A stretch of DNA of 64,000 bases, from contig JBASWL010000024.1 in NCBI GenBank assembly GCA_049276455.1, forward strand, positions 1 through 64,000. Reading direction: 5' to 3'. Below the pieces are notes generated by a model that did no database searches, was not told where the DNA came from, and worked only from the letters and a program-made list of their open reading frames with translations. Position numbers and translations under genes: made by a program. This DNA comes from Georgfuchsia sp049276455. Lineage in GTDB: Bacteria; Pseudomonadota; Gammaproteobacteria; Burkholderiales; Rhodocyclaceae. This document shows positions 43,155-51,646 of this stretch, one piece after another; within the stretch, counting starts at the first letter, position 1, and every line of letters begins with the position of its first letter.

Positions 43155-44327
43155 TTAATACGACTTGGGCAACCCAAGCACCTGTTCAGCGATGTAGGAC
43201 AGAATCATCGGTGGCGGGATCGGCCCGATGCGCAAAATCTGGATTTCGCGCAAGTAGCGTTCAACATGGAACTCCTTGGCATAGCCCATGCCGCCATGGG
43301 TCATGATGGCCTGTTCGCAGGCCTCGAATCCGGCTTCTGCTGCAAGCCATTTGGCGGCATTGGCCTCTGCGGCACAAGGCTTGCCTGCGTCGTAGAGCGT
43401 GGCCGCTTTCAACATCATCAGGTTGGCCGATTCCAGCTGGCACCAGTTGGCCGCCAGAGGGTGCTGGATCGATTGGTTTTTGCCGATCGGGCGATCAAAG
43501 ACGACGCGCTCATTAGCATAGTTGGTCGCACGGCGCAGGGCTGCTCGGCCCAAACCGACGCACTCAGCTGCGACCAGGACGCGCTCGGCATTGAGGCTGC
43601 TGAACAGATATCTCAGTCCCTTGCCTTCTTCGCCAATGAGGTCTTCCTTCGGCACCGGCATTCCGTCATAGAACACTTCGTTGGAATCAACACAATGCCT
43701 CCCCATTTTTTCTATGAGCTTGATGTCGGCGTAGTCCCGGTTAAGATCTGTATAAAACAGGCTCAGGCCATCAATGGGGTTTTTGCATTTATCTAGCGGG
43801 GTCGTACGAACCAGCAGCATGACCTTGTTGGCTTCCTGGGCGACCGATGTCCAAATTTTCTGCCCGGAAACGATATAGCACTGCCGTGTCGCATCCCATT
43901 CGGCCTTGCACTTCACATGTGTGGTGTTGATCCCCGCGTCTGGTTCGGTAACGCCGAACGCCGCTCGGTCCTGCAACGTGATAAGGCGGGGAATCCAGCG
44001 TTCCTTCTGCTCCTTGGTGCCATATTTGCGAATGGCGCCCGGCATGAAAATATTGACGTGTATGCATGAACAACCCGCAATTGCTGCACCCGATTCGGCA
44101 ATAGCCTGCATCATCAGCGCCGCCTCGGTATAACCCAGCCCAGAGCCGCCATATTCTTCTGGCATGATAATGCCAAAGTAGCCTGCATCGCACAATGCCT
44201 TGGCAAAGTCGTGTGGAAACTCATGCGAGTTGTCTTTTTCCAGCCAATAGGAATCGGGAAAATCCTTGCAAATCTGATTGATCCCCTCGATGATCGAGCG
44301 TTGCGTTTCATCAAAATCAAAATCCAT
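43155..44327 (-). CDS. Acyl-CoA dehydrogenase
   Basis: A 390-residue FAD enzyme with the family order: N-terminal helices (DFDFDETQRSIIEGINQI), the FAD-binding AAFGVTEPDAGINTTHVKCK, and QKIWTSVAQEANKVMLLVRT, then the C-terminal helices with MTHGGMGYAKEFHVERYLRE. The end has RIGPIPPPMIL instead of the YEG(T/S) motif carrying the usual catalytic Glu, as in subfamilies that place the base elsewhere. It lies downstream of the CoA ligase gene at 44418 on the same strand and is likely its next step. Confidence 0.9.
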   Translation of the reverse strand: MDFDFDETQRSIIEGINQICKDFPDSYWLEKDNSHEFPHDFAKALCDAGYFGIIMPEEYGGSGLGYTEAALMMQAIAESGAAIAGCSCIHVNIFMPGAIRKYGTKEQKERWIPRLITLQDRAAFGVTEPDAGINTTHVKCKAEWDATRQCYIVSGQKIWTSVAQEANKVMLLVRTTPLDKCKNPIDGLSLFYTDLNRDYADIKLIEKMGRHCVDSNEVFYDGMPVPKEDLIGEEGKGLRYLFSSLNAERVLVAAECVGLGRAALRRATNYANERVVFDRPIGKNQSIQHPLAANWCQLESANLMMLKAATLYDAGKPCAAEANAAKWLAAEAGFEACEQAIMTHGGMGYAKEFHVERYLREIQILRIGPIPPPMILSYIAEQVLGLPKSY

Positions 44328-44417
44328 TTTTTTACTCCATAAACAGCTGCGGGCTGTCAGTTGTTAATCGGAAGCGCTCAATATTGAGAGCCATTTTCCA
44401 TTACACCATCTGCTTAA

Positions 44418-46085
44418 CTACATTACTGCTTTGCCTTCAATTCTTGTCTTTGCCAATTTTACTCCGGCACGTTGCCGGTCCCAGGTATTTGCGGTTACGC
44501 CCAGCTTCCTGAGTTCGTTCTTCTTTATTTTTTCTGACGGCGTTTTCGGAAGCGATTTATAAATTTCGATGTAGCGAGGCACCATGTGCGCACCCATGCG
44601 CTGGTCACACCATTCGATCAGATCGGCGAAATCCAGTTCCATCCCGTCGTTGACGATGACGCAGGCCTTGACTTCATCCTCACCTCCCTGCTCATCAGCC
44701 TTGACGCCGATCACCGCGCACTCAAGGATCGCTGGGTGACTACGGACGACCAACTCGACCTCGAACGATGAGACATTTTCGCCGCGGCGGCGTAACGAGT
44801 CCGACACGCGATCAATGAAGTAATACCAGCCCTCGTTGTCGCGGCGCAGAACATCTCCGGTATGGAACCAGAGGTTACGCCAAGTCTCGACGGTCTTTTC
44901 AGGCATGCCGAGATACTCCGAACACATGATGTAGGGCTGCTTGTTGCGCACTAACAGTTCGCCTCCCTCACCCACCGGGACATCTTCATCCGTATCGGGA
45001 TCGACAAGCTTGATTTCGAAGAATTGATCAACCAGCACGCCGGATGCGCCTTCCGGACGATTGGCACCTGGAGGCGTCATGAATACCAGCGATATCTCGG
45101 TTTGTCCAAAACCGTCAACAAATTCCATCGGTCCAAAACGATCCGTAAATGTCTTGGCAAGATCGAAGGCAAGCGGCGCAGCGTAGATGCGCCGCAACTT
45201 GTGCTCTCGATCATCCGGTTGCGGCGGAGCATCGCAAATAAAGGACATCACCGCGCCTAGCAAGTTGGTAACCGTGGCCCCGGAGCGGCGCGCACGACCG
45301 ATAAAATCCGACGCACTGAAGCGCGGGTAAAGAACACAATGTGCGCCTGCAATCAGGCAGGGGTAAACAGTAAGGAATTGTGCGTTGCCGTGAAACAGCG
45401 GAAAACCTGTCATATAGACATCTTCGCTGGTAAGGCGAACAAGCTGCACGTCTTCCTCAGCAAAGAAATACATCTGCGAATGCGACATCACGACACCCTT
45501 GGACCAACTGGTGGTGCCGGAAGTGTAGAGGATTGCTGCCGTATCGCTGGGCGCTACTGCTATGCCGGGGTTCTCAGTATTGCCGCTATAGAGGGAAGAA
45601 TATGGTTTTACCTTGATGCGCTTGAACGGCGAAGATGTGTTTTCATCACCGAGAAGATAGCAAGTTTCCAGCAACGGAACATCTGCTTCGACCTCGGCGA
45701 TCTGCGCCATCAACTCGCGCGTAGTAACAATATACTTTGCCTGGCTGACATTGAGTTGGTGCTGAAGGAATACGCCCTTCTGTATGTCACCAACAGGAAC
45801 TTCAGCTGCTCCAAGCTTGGTAAGGGCAAACCATGTCAACACAAACTCAAGGCAGTTCGACATGTAGAGTACGACTTTATCGCCCTTTGTCACCCCTTCT
45901 GCGGCAAAACCATGAGCAAGGCTATTTACTTGCGCGTTAACCTGAGAAAAGGAAAGCGGCTTGTTTTCATCAGTCCATGAGAGGAAGGGACGATCAGCAA
46001 AGCGAACAGACTGGCTTTCCAGAATCCGAGGCAAAACCCACATATCGCGCGGGAAATGCGGATCAAAATGCGGAAAAGTCAGCAA
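44418..46085 (-). CDS. AMP-forming acyl-CoA synthetase (CaiC-like)
   Basis: A 555-residue ANL-superfamily ligase. Visible are the P-loop TAAILYTSGTTSWSKGVVMS (with Trp and Ser in place of the more common Gly-Pro), VDGFGQTEISLVFM, the hinge LWFHTGDVLRRDNEGWYYFI and RVSDSLRRRGENVSSFEVE. The A10 Lys is in KTPSEKIKKNEL near the C-terminus. It activates a carboxylic acid to its CoA thioester. It is the first gene of the leftward arm of the island, divergent from the thiolase-like genes, with an AT-rich control region between. Substrate unknown. Confidence 0.92.
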   Translation of the reverse strand: MLTFPHFDPHFPRDMWVLPRILESQSVRFADRPFLSWTDENKPLSFSQVNAQVNSLAHGFAAEGVTKGDKVVLYMSNCLEFVLTWFALTKLGAAEVPVGDIQKGVFLQHQLNVSQAKYIVTTRELMAQIAEVEADVPLLETCYLLGDENTSSPFKRIKVKPYSSLYSGNTENPGIAVAPSDTAAILYTSGTTSWSKGVVMSHSQMYFFAEEDVQLVRLTSEDVYMTGFPLFHGNAQFLTVYPCLIAGAHCVLYPRFSASDFIGRARRSGATVTNLLGAVMSFICDAPPQPDDREHKLRRIYAAPLAFDLAKTFTDRFGPMEFVDGFGQTEISLVFMTPPGANRPEGASGVLVDQFFEIKLVDPDTDEDVPVGEGGELLVRNKQPYIMCSEYLGMPEKTVETWRNLWFHTGDVLRRDNEGWYYFIDRVSDSLRRRGENVSSFEVELVVRSHPAILECAVIGVKADEQGGEDEVKACVIVNDGMELDFADLIEWCDQRMGAHMVPRYIEIYKSLPKTPSEKIKKNELRKLGVTANTWDRQRAGVKLAKTRIEGKAVM

Positions 46086-46210
46086 AACTTCCCTCCAACT
46101 GTTCGAAGTGAATCAAAAACGATAGGGACATCTGGAGCTGAGAAAAATAACGCTTGAATTATGTCAACCCCTCATATGACAATCGCTGAAACAGCACGGA
46201 ATGTCCAAGT

Positions 46211-46225
46211 CTATTATTATAATAG
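46211..46225. repeat. Inverted repeat in the divergent control region
   Basis: CTATTA-TTA-TAATAG is a perfect 6-bp inverted repeat with a three-base centre. It is a candidate operator for the divergent promoters; no cognate regulator was identified in the window other than the distant LysR gene. Confidence 0.4.
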
Positions 46226-46325
46226 TCAATATATTCAATATGATCGCATGATAAAGCTACTGATATCATTTCGATATAGGAAAAACGTTGAATTCGATAT
46301 CTATTGACCGGTGAACCAGATATTG

Positions 46326-46355
46326 TTGACAGTCGCTTGAGCGCTTCCCTATTAT
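46326..46355 (+). promoter_or_regulatory. Sigma-70-type promoter of the rightward arm
   Basis: TTGACA at 46326-46331 and TATTAT at 46350-46355 are separated by 18 bases. The thiolase-like gene starts about 85 bases downstream with AGAGGGG before its ATG. Confidence 0.6.
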
Positions 46356-46441
46356 CTTAGGCTGTACAAGCTTGGTTTGCTCGATACTTTATGTGCAGGC
46401 AAAGCAAAAATCACTTAACACTTTCAGAAAGAGGGGCTTAT

Positions 46442-47635
46442 ATGGGATCGAAAGATGCCTTCATCGTTGGGGCTGCTGACACAAAAATCGGCAAGCAGCC
46501 TGACAAGACCGCTATGCAGCTTTATGGCGAGGCAACCCGGAACGCGCTTGCCGACGCTGGGCTGAAAAAAGAGGACGTGGATCTGGTCTATACCGGCCTG
46601 CCACATTCCGCACCCATATTGTGCTTTCCTCCCATTTTCTGCGAAATCATGGGGCTAAAGCCCGCCTTCTGTAGCTCCATGGAAGCCGGTGGCGCGTCCC
46701 CGGTGCAAATGGTGCTGGCCGCAGCAGATGCAATTGCTGCCGGTCGCGGTGAAGTTGCACTGTGCGTGTTCGGCGACAAAACCGCGACAACAGACCCCGC
46801 GCGCGGTGCTTATGCATGGATGCGGCCCGAAGAAGGCAAGCAATCGTCAGGCGGCATTACCACCGGTCCGACGATGGAATTCGAAGCGCCATACGGCTCC
46901 TTTATCGCCACGATCGCTTTTGCCATGCTGGCCCAGCGCTACATGGCCCGCTACAACATCAAACCGGAACAAATGGCGGGACCGAGCCTTTCCGCCCGTG
47001 CCTACGGTGCGATGAACCCCGAGGCGCAAATGCACTCCAAGGGTGCCCTGACCCTGGAACAGTACATGGCCGGACGGCTCATCGCTGCGCCCCTGCGCGT
47101 GATGGACTGCAGCCTCGTTTCCGATGGCGCTGCGGCGGTGATCGTAACCTCGAAAGCCGTAGCCGAAGGAACCAGGAAAAAGCCGATCCGCGTACTCGGC
47201 GGCGGTGGCGAGACGACGCACTGGAATGTCATGGCAACCCCTGACATTCAGGACATGGCCGCGCGCAAGTCGGCGGAGCGGGCTTACAAGTCGTCCGGTC
47301 TGACCCCGAAAGATATCGACCTGACGTGTCTCTATGACTGCTTCAGCATCACCGTCATGTTGCAGCTTGAATTGATGGGCTTCTGCGACGAAGGTGAAGG
47401 GGCCGCTTTTGCAAGCTCCGGCGCCATTGGCCTGGGCGGCAAGTTGCCGGTAAATCCCATGGGCGGCATGATGGCACACGGCCACCTGGCAGGAATGAGT
47501 CACGTGACAGAAATGGTCAAGCAACTGCGCGGCGAATGCGGAGTACGTCAGGTAAATGATGCGAAGATCGGCTTGGTCACCGGCAACGGCGGCTTCATGT
47601 CCGACCACACCACAATGCTGCTGGGGAGGGATTGA
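46442..47635 (+). CDS. Thiolase-fold protein without nucleophilic Cys (Ltp2/SCP-x-like), pair 1
   Basis: A 397-residue thiolase-superfamily protein. Where thiolases have the acylated Cys (CxTG/CGSG) this protein reads FCSSMEAGGASPVQMV, with Glu at the aligned place. It has LYDCFSITVMLQLE, a conserved Tyr-Asp motif used by steroid retro-aldolases such as Ltp2, and GMMAHGHLAGMSHVTEMVKQ near the end. It is followed after one base by a DUF35 protein, the obligate partner of Ltp2-type aldolases. A retro-aldol cleavage, not thiolysis, is inferred. The start ATG at 46442 has AGAGGGG upstream; the longer frame from 46391 is rejected. Confidence 0.85.
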   Translation: MGSKDAFIVGAADTKIGKQPDKTAMQLYGEATRNALADAGLKKEDVDLVYTGLPHSAPILCFPPIFCEIMGLKPAFCSSMEAGGASPVQMVLAAADAIAAGRGEVALCVFGDKTATTDPARGAYAWMRPEEGKQSSGGITTGPTMEFEAPYGSFIATIAFAMLAQRYMARYNIKPEQMAGPSLSARAYGAMNPEAQMHSKGALTLEQYMAGRLIAAPLRVMDCSLVSDGAAAVIVTSKAVAEGTRKKPIRVLGGGGETTHWNVMATPDIQDMAARKSAERAYKSSGLTPKDIDLTCLYDCFSITVMLQLELMGFCDEGEGAAFASSGAIGLGGKLPVNPMGGMMAHGHLAGMSHVTEMVKQLRGECGVRQVNDAKIGLVTGNGGFMSDHTTMLLGRD

Positions 47636-47636
47636 G

Positions 47637-48053
47637 ATGGCTGCTGCACTGAAGCTGATGCCGATCCAGTCGCCGGAGTCGATGCCTTACTGGGAAGGTC
47701 TGCGTGCGCGCAAGATATTGATCCCCGAATGCAAGGATTGCGGCCATACGTTTTTCTACCCTCGCACGCAATGCACTAAGTGCCTGTCTCCCAACCTGGA
47801 CTGGAAGGAAGTTCCGCCCAAGGCCAAGCTGTGGAGTTGGACCGTCGTGCATCAGGCCTTCCATGAAGGCTGGGCCGATGAAGTTCCATTCGTGATCGCG
47901 CTGGTCGAAATATTGCCGGGCGTGCGCATGATGACCAATATCGTCGACTGCGCGTCGTTCGACAAACTCAAGATCGGTATGGACGTGGAAGCGGTTTTCG
48001 ACGACGTAAGGGAAACCGTGACGCTGCTCAAGTTCCGTCCGGCCGCTGGCTGA
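47637..48053 (+). CDS. DUF35 OB-fold zinc-ribbon protein, pair 1
   Basis: A 138-residue protein with a rubredoxin-like zinc ribbon CKDCGHTFFYPRTQCTKC (C-x2-C-x10-C-x2-C) and a C-terminal OB fold (KLWSWTVVHQAFHEGW, then VRMMTNIVDCAS). DUF35 proteins bind acyl-CoA and pair with thiolase-fold enzymes in HMG-CoA synthesis of archaea and in steroid retro-aldolases. The gene starts one base after the stop of the thiolase-like gene, so a stable complex is likely. Confidence 0.9.
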   Translation: MAAALKLMPIQSPESMPYWEGLRARKILIPECKDCGHTFFYPRTQCTKCLSPNLDWKEVPPKAKLWSWTVVHQAFHEGWADEVPFVIALVEILPGVRMMTNIVDCASFDKLKIGMDVEAVFDDVRETVTLLKFRPAAG

Positions 48054-48086
48054 GTCGGAGGGGAATTTCGGCAGTACTTAGCGTTG

Positions 48087-48114
48087 AAGCCATCCGGGCA
48101 TGCCCGGATGGCTT
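48087..48114. terminator. 28-bp perfect palindrome after the first DUF35 gene
   Basis: AAGCCATCCGGGCA (48087-48100) is followed at once by its exact complement TGCCCGGATGGCTT. The GC-rich hairpin lies 33 bp after the DUF35 stop. There is no long T-tract, so it may attenuate or process the transcript before the second pair. Confidence 0.6.
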
Positions 48115-48253
48115 GATTCGGGTCCGCATAGGGACTGGGAGCGATCCTTTCCTTCGCGGCAACCTTTCATTTGTGAAGTTACGATCCTCAACATGGAGTT
48201 TCTGAGCTTCCCCAATTTACAACACTGCGTGGATTCTATGTGTAGGAAACAAC

Positions 48254-49414
48254 TTGCCTGAATTACCTGCGATAGTCGGCGCCTACGAGCATCCTCTACG
48301 CAAGGCGCCTGATTACACACCGCTACGATTCATCGGCGAATCGGCCGCCGCCGCCATAGCGGATGCCGGCTTGACGCCGGCCGACGTAGACGGGCTTGCC
48401 TTTGTCGGCGAGCCCATGGGGGTGAACTACATCTCCGAATATCTCAACCTGCATCCGCGCTGGTACGATGGTACCGCCATTGGCGGCTCGTCTTACTTAT
48501 CTCACATCATGCATGCGTCCGATGCCATAAAGGCCGGCAAAGCTCGCGTGGTGCTCATCGCTTATGGCAGCACATCGCGCTCCATGGCCACAGCGCTAGG
48601 GTCAACCCCACGCCCCCAGATTGAAGACCCGGCCATGGTCAGCAATATGGACAGCTTTGATACCCCCTACGGCACCATCCTGGCGGCAACGTATGCATTG
48701 GTGGCACAACGCCACATGCACGAATTTGGCACCACCCACGAGCAACTGGCTGAAATTGCCGTAGCTGCTCGTGCCCATGCCTCAATTAATCCCCTGGCGC
48801 GCTTCCGTGACCCGATTACGGTGGCCGATGTCATTGCTTCTCGCCCCATTGCGGCGCCGCTGCATATGCTCGACTGTTGCGTCATCACCGACGGTGGTGG
48901 CGCCATTGTCGTGGCTTCACCCGAAGTCGCACGCAACTGCCGGCATAAACCGGTGCGAATCCTTGGTGGATCGGAAGCCGGGGCGCATGGACAAGGCGGG
49001 CATCGCCGCCTGCTCGACGTGGCGGCCAATCAGTCGGGACCGGCGGCGTTTGCCGCCACCGGCCTCAAAACCTCGGACGTAGACCTGTGCATGATCTACG
49101 ACTCCTTCACCATCACCGTCTTGACCACGCTTGAAGGTCTGGGATTCTGCAAGCCGGGTGAAGGCGGGGCTTTCGTGCAGAACGGCCGTATCCGACTAGG
49201 TGGCGAACTGCCAGTTAACATTGATGGCGGTGCGCTATCGAATACGCATCCTGGCCGGCGTGGCCTCTTTCTGGCTATCGAATCCACACACCAGTTACGT
49301 GGCAACGCCGGTGTGCGTCAGGTTAAGGACGCAAAAATCGCGCTATGCCACGGCACGGGTGGTTATCTTAGCGGCCGTCACAGTGGCGTTACTTTGCTAC
49401 TGGGAGCAGACTGA
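48254..49414 (+). CDS. Thiolase-fold protein without nucleophilic Cys (Ltp2/SCP-x-like), pair 2
   Basis: A 386-residue thiolase-superfamily protein with YDGTAIGGSSYLSHIMHASD at the place of the nucleophile loop (Ala in place of Cys). MIYDSFTITVLTTLEGLGF supplies the Tyr-Asp-x-Phe motif seen in pair 1, and the C-terminus has SNTHPGRRGLFLAIESTHQL. A TTG at 48254 with AGGA six to seven bases upstream gives LPELPAIVGAYEHPLR; no better start is seen. It overlaps its DUF35 partner by one base. It is a diverged paralogue of 46442-47635 and is probably a second aldolase or condensing enzyme for another intermediate. Confidence 0.83.
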   Translation: MPELPAIVGAYEHPLRKAPDYTPLRFIGESAAAAIADAGLTPADVDGLAFVGEPMGVNYISEYLNLHPRWYDGTAIGGSSYLSHIMHASDAIKAGKARVVLIAYGSTSRSMATALGSTPRPQIEDPAMVSNMDSFDTPYGTILAATYALVAQRHMHEFGTTHEQLAEIAVAARAHASINPLARFRDPITVADVIASRPIAAPLHMLDCCVITDGGGAIVVASPEVARNCRHKPVRILGGSEAGAHGQGGHRRLLDVAANQSGPAAFAATGLKTSDVDLCMIYDSFTITVLTTLEGLGFCKPGEGGAFVQNGRIRLGGELPVNIDGGALSNTHPGRRGLFLAIESTHQLRGNAGVRQVKDAKIALCHGTGGYLSGRHSGVTLLLGAD

Positions 49415-49827
49415 TGGAAGACATTACCTATAACCGTCCGGCGCCCCGTGTGGACGTTTCAAACGCTGCCTACTGGAAGGCTGCGTTCGACAGCCAATTG
49501 ATGCTGGCAGAATGTGGAGTCTGCAGCAAATTGCATCATCCACCGCAAGCAGTATGTCCCTTTTGCTGGTCTTCCAGAATTAAGCCAAAATTTGCCAGCG
49601 GGCATGGTACCGTTAATTCGTATTCCATCGTGTACCAGAGCGGCGACCCGGCATTCAAGCATCTTGTGCCCTACGTGCTAGCCTATGTTGATCTTGAAGA
49701 AGGATTGTCGATGGTCACCAACGTGGTGAATTGTGATATCAACAAGGTATCTATCGGCATGAAGATAAAATCTGTGTTCGAGCAAACATCCGATAAAACC
49801 GGTGCAGTGCTGTTCGAACCAGCGTGA
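49414..49827 (+). CDS. DUF35 OB-fold zinc-ribbon protein, pair 2
   Basis: A 137-residue protein: N-terminal helix (PRVDVSNAAYWKAAFDSQLM), zinc ribbon CGVCSKLHHPPQAVCPFC (C-x2-C-x10-C-x2-C), and an OB fold with GTVNSYSIVYQSGDPAFKHL and LSMVTNVVNCDI. The ATG overlaps the TGA of the upstream thiolase-like gene, indicating coupling and complex formation. It is only distantly similar to the first DUF35 protein, so each pair probably has its own substrate. Confidence 0.9.
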   Translation: MEDITYNRPAPRVDVSNAAYWKAAFDSQLMLAECGVCSKLHHPPQAVCPFCWSSRIKPKFASGHGTVNSYSIVYQSGDPAFKHLVPYVLAYVDLEEGLSMVTNVVNCDINKVSIGMKIKSVFEQTSDKTGAVLFEPA

Positions 49828-49896
49828 TGCAAACTTATTAATCGTAGCAACTCAACCAGTTGGCGACAACGCCATCGCAACAATGGAGATATTTAT

Positions 49897-50652
49897 ATGA
49901 GCATGACCATCAATCTTGAAGGACGTATTGCCGCCGTGACCGGTGCCGGACAAGGCTTGGGCCAGGCTTATGCCGAAGCACTTGCTGCCGCCGGAGCCAC
50001 CGTGCTCGTGAATGACTACAACGCCGATCTGGCCAATGCGGTTGCAGAAGGCATCGTGAAAGCTGGCGGCAAGGCCGAAGCAGCGCCTGGCGACGTGTCC
50101 AAGCCCGGCTACTTCGATGAACTCGTGGCGCATGCCGTGGCGAAATACAAGTCGTTTGACATCATCGTCAACAATGCCGGTGTCGGCCGCCCGGCAATGC
50201 TGTGGAAGATGACCGACGAAGAGTGGGATCAGGTCATCGCCATCAACCAGAACGCGACGTTTCGCAGCATTCGTGCCGCTGCCCGTCAGATGATGGCACA
50301 GAAGTTTGGGCGCATCATCAATATCACGTCGGCTGCGGCCCTTGACGGTTCCATGGGACAGATCAACTACTCCGCCACCAAGGGCGCGATCATTGCCATG
50401 ACCAAATCTGCAGCAAAGGAACTGGCAACCTATGGCATCACTTGCAACGCCATTGCTCCGGTTGCCTCGACGCCGATGACGAAGACCGTCGAGACTAACG
50501 AAAAGTTCTATGCCGCAATGATGGCACGCATTCCCATGAAGCGCTTTGCGCCAACCAGCGAGATCGCACCTGCCGTTGTTTATCTCGCCTCGGATTACGC
50601 CAGCTACACCACCGGCCACGTCATGCTGGTCGATGGCGGATGTTCAATGTAA
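49897..50652 (+). CDS. Short-chain dehydrogenase/reductase
   Basis: A 251-residue classical SDR. The nucleotide site is AAVTGAGQGLGQAYAEA, NNAGVG is the structural motif, and the catalytic residues appear as Ser in NITSAAALDGS and Tyr/Lys in INYSATKGAIIAMTKSAAKE. The C-terminus carries ASDYASYTTGHVMLVDGG. It most likely oxidises a 3-hydroxyacyl-CoA or ring hydroxyl with NAD(P). It follows the second thiolase-like/DUF35 pair and precedes a MaoC hydratase, so hydration then oxidation of an enoyl-CoA is a logical sequence. Confidence 0.9.
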   Translation: MSMTINLEGRIAAVTGAGQGLGQAYAEALAAAGATVLVNDYNADLANAVAEGIVKAGGKAEAAPGDVSKPGYFDELVAHAVAKYKSFDIIVNNAGVGRPAMLWKMTDEEWDQVIAINQNATFRSIRAAARQMMAQKFGRIINITSAAALDGSMGQINYSATKGAIIAMTKSAAKELATYGITCNAIAPVASTPMTKTVETNEKFYAAMMARIPMKRFAPTSEIAPAVVYLASDYASYTTGHVMLVDGGCSM

Positions 50653-50680
50653 TTGCCCGATACCTGGGGAAACACGATCC

Positions 50681-51568
50681 ATGCCACTTCATTACGAAAA
50701 CCTGAAAAGCCACGAATTTCCTGAGCTGACCCAGACCTATACCGAGCGCGACAGCATGCTTTACGCGCTCGGGATCGGCATGGGGAGCGATCCCATGGAT
50801 ACAAAGCAGCTTCGCTTCGTCTATGAGAAGAATCAGCAGGCCGTCCCCACCATGCCGGTGGTAATGACCCACCCCGGGCTGTGGCCCAAGGAGCCGAAGT
50901 TCGGCATCGACTGGGTGAAAGTTGTGCATGGCGAGCAGTGGCTCGAAGTCCATAAGCCGCTGCCGCCGAAGGGCCGCGTACGGACGCGCATGCGCAACAC
51001 CAACGTCATCGACAAGGGTGCCGGCAAGGGCGCGATTGTGCTGCACCAGAGGGAGATGTTCGACGACGAGACAGGCGACAAGCTGGCGACGCTGGCCTGG
51101 GTGCTGTTTGCCCGCGGTGACGGCGGCTGGCTCGACCTGCCGCACAATCAGGGTAAGCAGAGCGATCCTCCGCTGCCTTCCCTGCCAAAAACGCCGGAAG
51201 ACCGCGCGCCTGACATCGTCTGCGACTTGGCCACGCTGCCGCAGCAGGCGCTGATCTATCGGCACAACGGCGACTGGAATCCACTACACGTCGATCCCGA
51301 CCTTGCCAGGGCGGCGCAGTTCCCGCGTCCGATCCTGCAAGGGCTTTGCACCTACGGGATCGCCTGTCATGCGATCTTGAAGAGCCTTTGCGATTACGAC
51401 GCTTCGCGTTTTGGCGGAATTTCGGTGCGCTTCTCCTCGCCGGTGTATCCGGGCGATACGATTCGTACCGAGATGTGGAAGCAAAACGACGGCAAGATCC
51501 AGTTCCGCTCGCTTGCAGTGGAGCGCGATGTCGTTGTGCTGAACAATGGCGTTGCAACTTTGAGGTAA
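50681..51568 (+). CDS. Double hot-dog MaoC hydratase (2-enoyl-CoA hydratase 2 type)
   Basis: A 295-residue protein made of two hot-dog halves, as in (R)-specific hydratase 2 and the C-terminal part of peroxisomal multifunctional enzyme. The C-terminal half holds the hydratase-2 motif YRHNGDWNPLHVDPDLARAA with the catalytic Asp and His. The N-terminal half has FVYEKNQQAVPTMPVVMTHP. The ATG at 50681 is used; the upstream extension to 50546 overlaps the SDR gene. It should hydrate an enoyl-CoA before the SDR or retro-aldol step. A terminator-like hairpin follows. Confidence 0.92.
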   Translation: MPLHYENLKSHEFPELTQTYTERDSMLYALGIGMGSDPMDTKQLRFVYEKNQQAVPTMPVVMTHPGLWPKEPKFGIDWVKVVHGEQWLEVHKPLPPKGRVRTRMRNTNVIDKGAGKGAIVLHQREMFDDETGDKLATLAWVLFARGDGGWLDLPHNQGKQSDPPLPSLPKTPEDRAPDIVCDLATLPQQALIYRHNGDWNPLHVDPDLARAAQFPRPILQGLCTYGIACHAILKSLCDYDASRFGGISVRFSSPVYPGDTIRTEMWKQNDGKIQFRSLAVERDVVVLNNGVATLR

Positions 51569-51588
51569 GCGGTCCCATCTTTTGGTAC

Positions 51589-51614
51589 GCGCGCGCCGAT
51601 GGCGCGCGCTTTTT
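51589..51614 (+). terminator. Intrinsic terminator after the MaoC hydratase
   Basis: GCGCGCGCC (51589-51597), a three-base loop and GGCGCGCGC (51601-51609) followed by five Ts. It lies between the hydratase stop and the acyl-CoA dehydrogenase start at 51647, so it may separate or attenuate two transcription units. Confidence 0.8.
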
Positions 51615-51646
51615 GGATATTCCACACGCTATTTTCGGTCACAGTC

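Larger units (their letters stand above)
46086..46441. other. AT-rich divergent control region of the catabolic island
   Basis: This 356-bp gap separates the leftward ligase/dehydrogenase arm from the rightward thiolase arm. It is markedly A/T-rich compared with its surroundings and holds a 15-bp inverted repeat and a sigma-70-type promoter, described separately. No gene is supported. Confidence 0.7.
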
